Shown here: positions 54,636 through 56,643 of the stretch, piece after piece
Layout of the letters: each line of letters starts with the position of its first letter
How positions within the stretch are numbered: position 1 is the first letter of the stretch
Source of the DNA: Ferranicluibacter rubi
Lineage (GTDB): Bacteria > Pseudomonadota > Alphaproteobacteria > Rhizobiales > Rhizobiaceae
DNA length: 56,643 nt
Reading direction: 5' to 3'
NCBI RefSeq assembly: GCF_011603255.1
Contig: NZ_JAANCM010000020.1
Location: 1 to 56,643 of the forward strand
Program-made: the position numbers and the translations under genes
The notes under the pieces: generated by a model
Databases searched by the model: none
The model's input: the letters and a program-made list of their open reading frames with translations, nothing else
What the model was told of the DNA's origin: nothing

Positions 54636-56643
54636 TCAGGACGACTGCCGTCCCATCCGCAGATCCTCGACGATATCGGCGCTTTGTCCGAGTCGCGATT
54701 TATAGACCTGGTAGTTCTCCATGACCCGCTGCACGTAGTTACGCGTCTCGGCGAAAGGAATGCGCTCGATCCAGTCCACCACCTCGTCGATCGATTTTCC
54801 GCGCGGATCGCCATAGCGGCCGATCCATTCCGGCACGCGGCGAGGGCCCGCATTGTAGGCGATGAAGGTCAGGATGTAGGAGCCGCCGAAATCATTGATC
54901 TGCTCGCCGAGATAATGAGCACCGAGCGTCGCATTATACCCGGCATCCGTCGTCAGGCGTTCCTTGGAATAGGGGATGCCATGGCGGCTCGCGACGAGCT
55001 TTGCCGTTGTCGGCAGGATTTGCAGCAGGCCGCGCGCATTCGCCGGCGATACCGCAGCCGGGTTGAAGGCACTTTCCTGCCGCGCGATGGCATAGGCGAG
55101 CGCCTTGCCGGAACCCGAAATGTTCGCCGTGCCCGGGATGACGCCCAAGGGAAAGGCGAGGGCCGCTACATCGATTCCGCGGCCGAAGGCCAGCTTGCCG
55201 ACCTGAAGCGCGAGGCTATGCGTCCGTGTCTTTTCCGAGCGGGCAGAGAGAATCGCGAGCTCACCCGGACTGGTCAGGTTGTCGGCCAGCGCCAGATACA
55301 GCCCGTCCGCCCGCCAGCCATGTCCGGCCGCTTCAAGCCGGCCGATCGCGCGAACGGCTTCCCGGCTCTCGAACCGCGTGCGGTCCTCGGCCGTGGGGCT
55401 GGGATAGGTGACGTTCAGCGTCTTGCGGCCGAGCTTTGCGCTGGCCAGCTGCCCATAGAACGTGCCCGAAAGCGCGGCTGCCTTGGCATAATAGGTCTTG
55501 GCCTGTCCGGGGCCACCCTTCTCGGCAGCGCGGCCGAGCCAGTAATAGGCGCGCGACACCGAGATCGGCCGGTTGGATGCCTTGAGAATGCGCTCGAAAT
55601 GCGCGGCAGCCGTTTGCCCGTCCTGAAGACCGCGCAGCGCATACCAGCCGGCATGGAATTCCGCATCCACCACATCGGCGGCATCCGTGGCCACATGCGC
55701 AGCGGCAACCCGGTAGGCACCGCGGAAATCTCCAGCATCGGCGAGCCCGCGGCTGATGATCCGTTGCTCGACCCACCATTCTCCCGTGTCAATCAGGCGT
55801 TCGGGGTCTTTCGGGAGTTGCGACAGGAGCTTTGCGGCGGCGTCGTACTTCTCCTGCTTGCGCAACTGCTCGATCCGCACGAACAGAAAGGCCGGATCGC
55901 TGCGCCAGGACGGATCGACGGCGGCGATCAGCGCATCTGCATTCGCGGCCTTTTTCGACATGGCGATCCATGCGCGATAGAGCGACTGCGCCTTGCCGAG
56001 ATCGCTGAAGCGCGTCGCCTGCTCGAAACGGCCGCGATAGAGCAGCATTTCCATGCGGCGCTTATGGTCTGCCGTCGTCAGCAGGCTTGGAAATTCCGCA
56101 AGCACGTTCGTTTCCGTCGCGGCGTCCAGCGCTTTCGTCGCCCAGAGCGTGCGAAGCCTTGTTGCCGCCTGACGCGTGTCGCCTTTCGCAACCAGCGCCC
56201 GCGCGAGGATCAGCGTGCCCTCCGACGTCTCGGGCGTGGTGCTGCCGAAGGCCGCGAGCACATCCTTCGGCGCCGGGTTCTCCCGGTAGAGCGCGCGTTC
56301 CGAGCTGGCGCGCAGCCCACTGAGGCCGGGCCAGCCTTTGAGTTCCTGCTGGGCGCGCGCGATTTCGTAGGACGGAATACCCTTTTGCGTCGATTGTGCG
56401 ATGGCCCAGGTGAGGATGTGCCGGTCGAGCGTATCGTCGCCCATGGCGTTGCGCACGGCGATGGCGCGCACGGGATCGCGATTCGTCAGGGCGTCCAAAC
56501 CGTCTTTGAGAGCAGCAACGGAGGCCGGGATGGTGCTGCGCGGAATGGCACCGGTCATGCCACCATCCGTCATGCCGCTGAAGGCGGCCGGCGCCTTGGG
56601 AACGGGTACGAAAGCTTCCGCTGCGGATGCGACGGCTGTCGGG
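54636..56643 (-). CDS. slt: Soluble lytic murein transglycosylase, N-terminus beyond the window
   Basis: The frame encodes at least 669 residues and is still open at the right edge, so the signal peptide is outside the window. An in-frame ATG at 56573 is probably internal. The product cleaves peptidoglycan glycan strands to 1,6-anhydro products in the periplasm. It has a superhelical alpha domain with TPR-like repeats (most of the chain) and a C-terminal SLT domain: AIARQESAFNPAAVS with the catalytic Glu, ARGLLQILPTTA and AYNAGPRRVPEW. The end ETRNYVQRVMENYQVY is also characteristic. Confidence 0.92.
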   Translation of the reverse strand, partial: PTAVASAAEAFVPVPKAPAAFSGMTDGGMTGAIPRSTIPASVAALKDGLDALTNRDPVRAIAVRNAMGDDTLDRHILTWAIAQSTQKGIPSYEIARAQQELKGWPGLSGLRASSERALYRENPAPKDVLAAFGSTTPETSEGTLILARALVAKGDTRQAATRLRTLWATKALDAATETNVLAEFPSLLTTADHKRRMEMLLYRGRFEQATRFSDLGKAQSLYRAWIAMSKKAANADALIAAVDPSWRSDPAFLFVRIEQLRKQEKYDAAAKLLSQLPKDPERLIDTGEWWVEQRIISRGLADAGDFRGAYRVAAAHVATDAADVVDAEFHAGWYALRGLQDGQTAAAHFERILKASNRPISVSRAYYWLGRAAEKGGPGQAKTYYAKAAALSGTFYGQLASAKLGRKTLNVTYPSPTAEDRTRFESREAVRAIGRLEAAGHGWRADGLYLALADNLTSPGELAILSARSEKTRTHSLALQVGKLAFGRGIDVAALAFPLGVIPGTANISGSGKALAYAIARQESAFNPAAVSPANARGLLQILPTTAKLVASRHGIPYSKERLTTDAGYNATLGAHYLGEQINDFGGSYILTFIAYNAGPRRVPEWIGRYGDPRGKSIDEVVDWIERIPFAETRNYVQRVMENYQVYKSRLGQSADIVEDLRMGRQSS

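Overview
The window is a high-GC alphaproteobacterial chromosome segment, almost certainly from the Rhizobiaceae (Rhizobium / Sinorhizobium / Agrobacterium / Shinella relatives). The evidence is the gene order feuN-feuP-feuQ, cycH-J-K-L, degP, a second two-component pair, glnE, a PleC-like sensor kinase and pepN. As far as I recall, this is a conserved chromosomal block in Sinorhizobium meliloti and its relatives. RopA-type porins and rhizobial palindromic intergenic repeats support the same placement.

Layout. At 0.2-2.1 kb there is a phage-type GH19-like endolysin and the C-terminal piece of a gene-transfer-agent (GTA) tail/baseplate protein, which look like remnants. At 2.3-4.8 kb lies feuN-feuP-feuQ, a periplasmic modulator, response regulator and PhoQ-like kinase; in S. 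meliloti this system controls cyclic glucan export. At 5.0-5.4 kb is a 17-kDa-antigen-like lipoprotein. The cytochrome c maturation operon (5.6-9.7 kb), the periplasmic protease DegP (9.9-11.4 kb) and another regulator/kinase pair (11.6-13.7 kb) make a cell-envelope block. glnE (nitrogen control) runs into a convergent PleC-like kinase, followed by aminopeptidase N (to 22.0 kb).

The 22-38.5 kb stretch is single genes or short units: an EamA exporter, two short genes, a uracil-DNA glycosylase with altered iron-sulfur positions, a YegD-like Hsp70, ETF-quinone oxidoreductase, a Sel1-type protein, DUF2147, a glutathione transferase, a YnfA-type membrane protein, AMP nucleosidase, a diacylglycerol-kinase-like enzyme, an L,D-transpeptidase, a DUF992 protein, a HisC-like aminotransferase, DUF2177, a PilZ protein and a small two-repeat protein. 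A tRNA-Ser(GCU) and an HNH protein follow.

The 39.4-46.9 kb stretch is one minus-strand transport/catabolism cluster: M20 amidohydrolase, peptide-type ABC transporter (binding protein, two permeases, fused double ATPase) and homocysteine S-methyltransferase. Two transglutaminase-like proteins follow; the second has Ser where the catalytic His is expected. The right end holds a complete tyrosine recombinase, two divergent porins whose first 214 bp form a 98% identical inverted repeat around a 568-bp spacer, an alpha/beta hydrolase, and a lytic transglycosylase running off the edge.

The most distinctive observation is the recombinase next to an inverted porin pair. This layout could support promoter exchange or gene conversion between outer-membrane porins; it is an inference, not a demonstrated system. 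Other points worth checking are CtrA-like sites upstream of the L,D-transpeptidase, the PleC-like kinase and between the porins, a probably leaderless amn, and a 15-codon leader ORF before the two-repeat protein.
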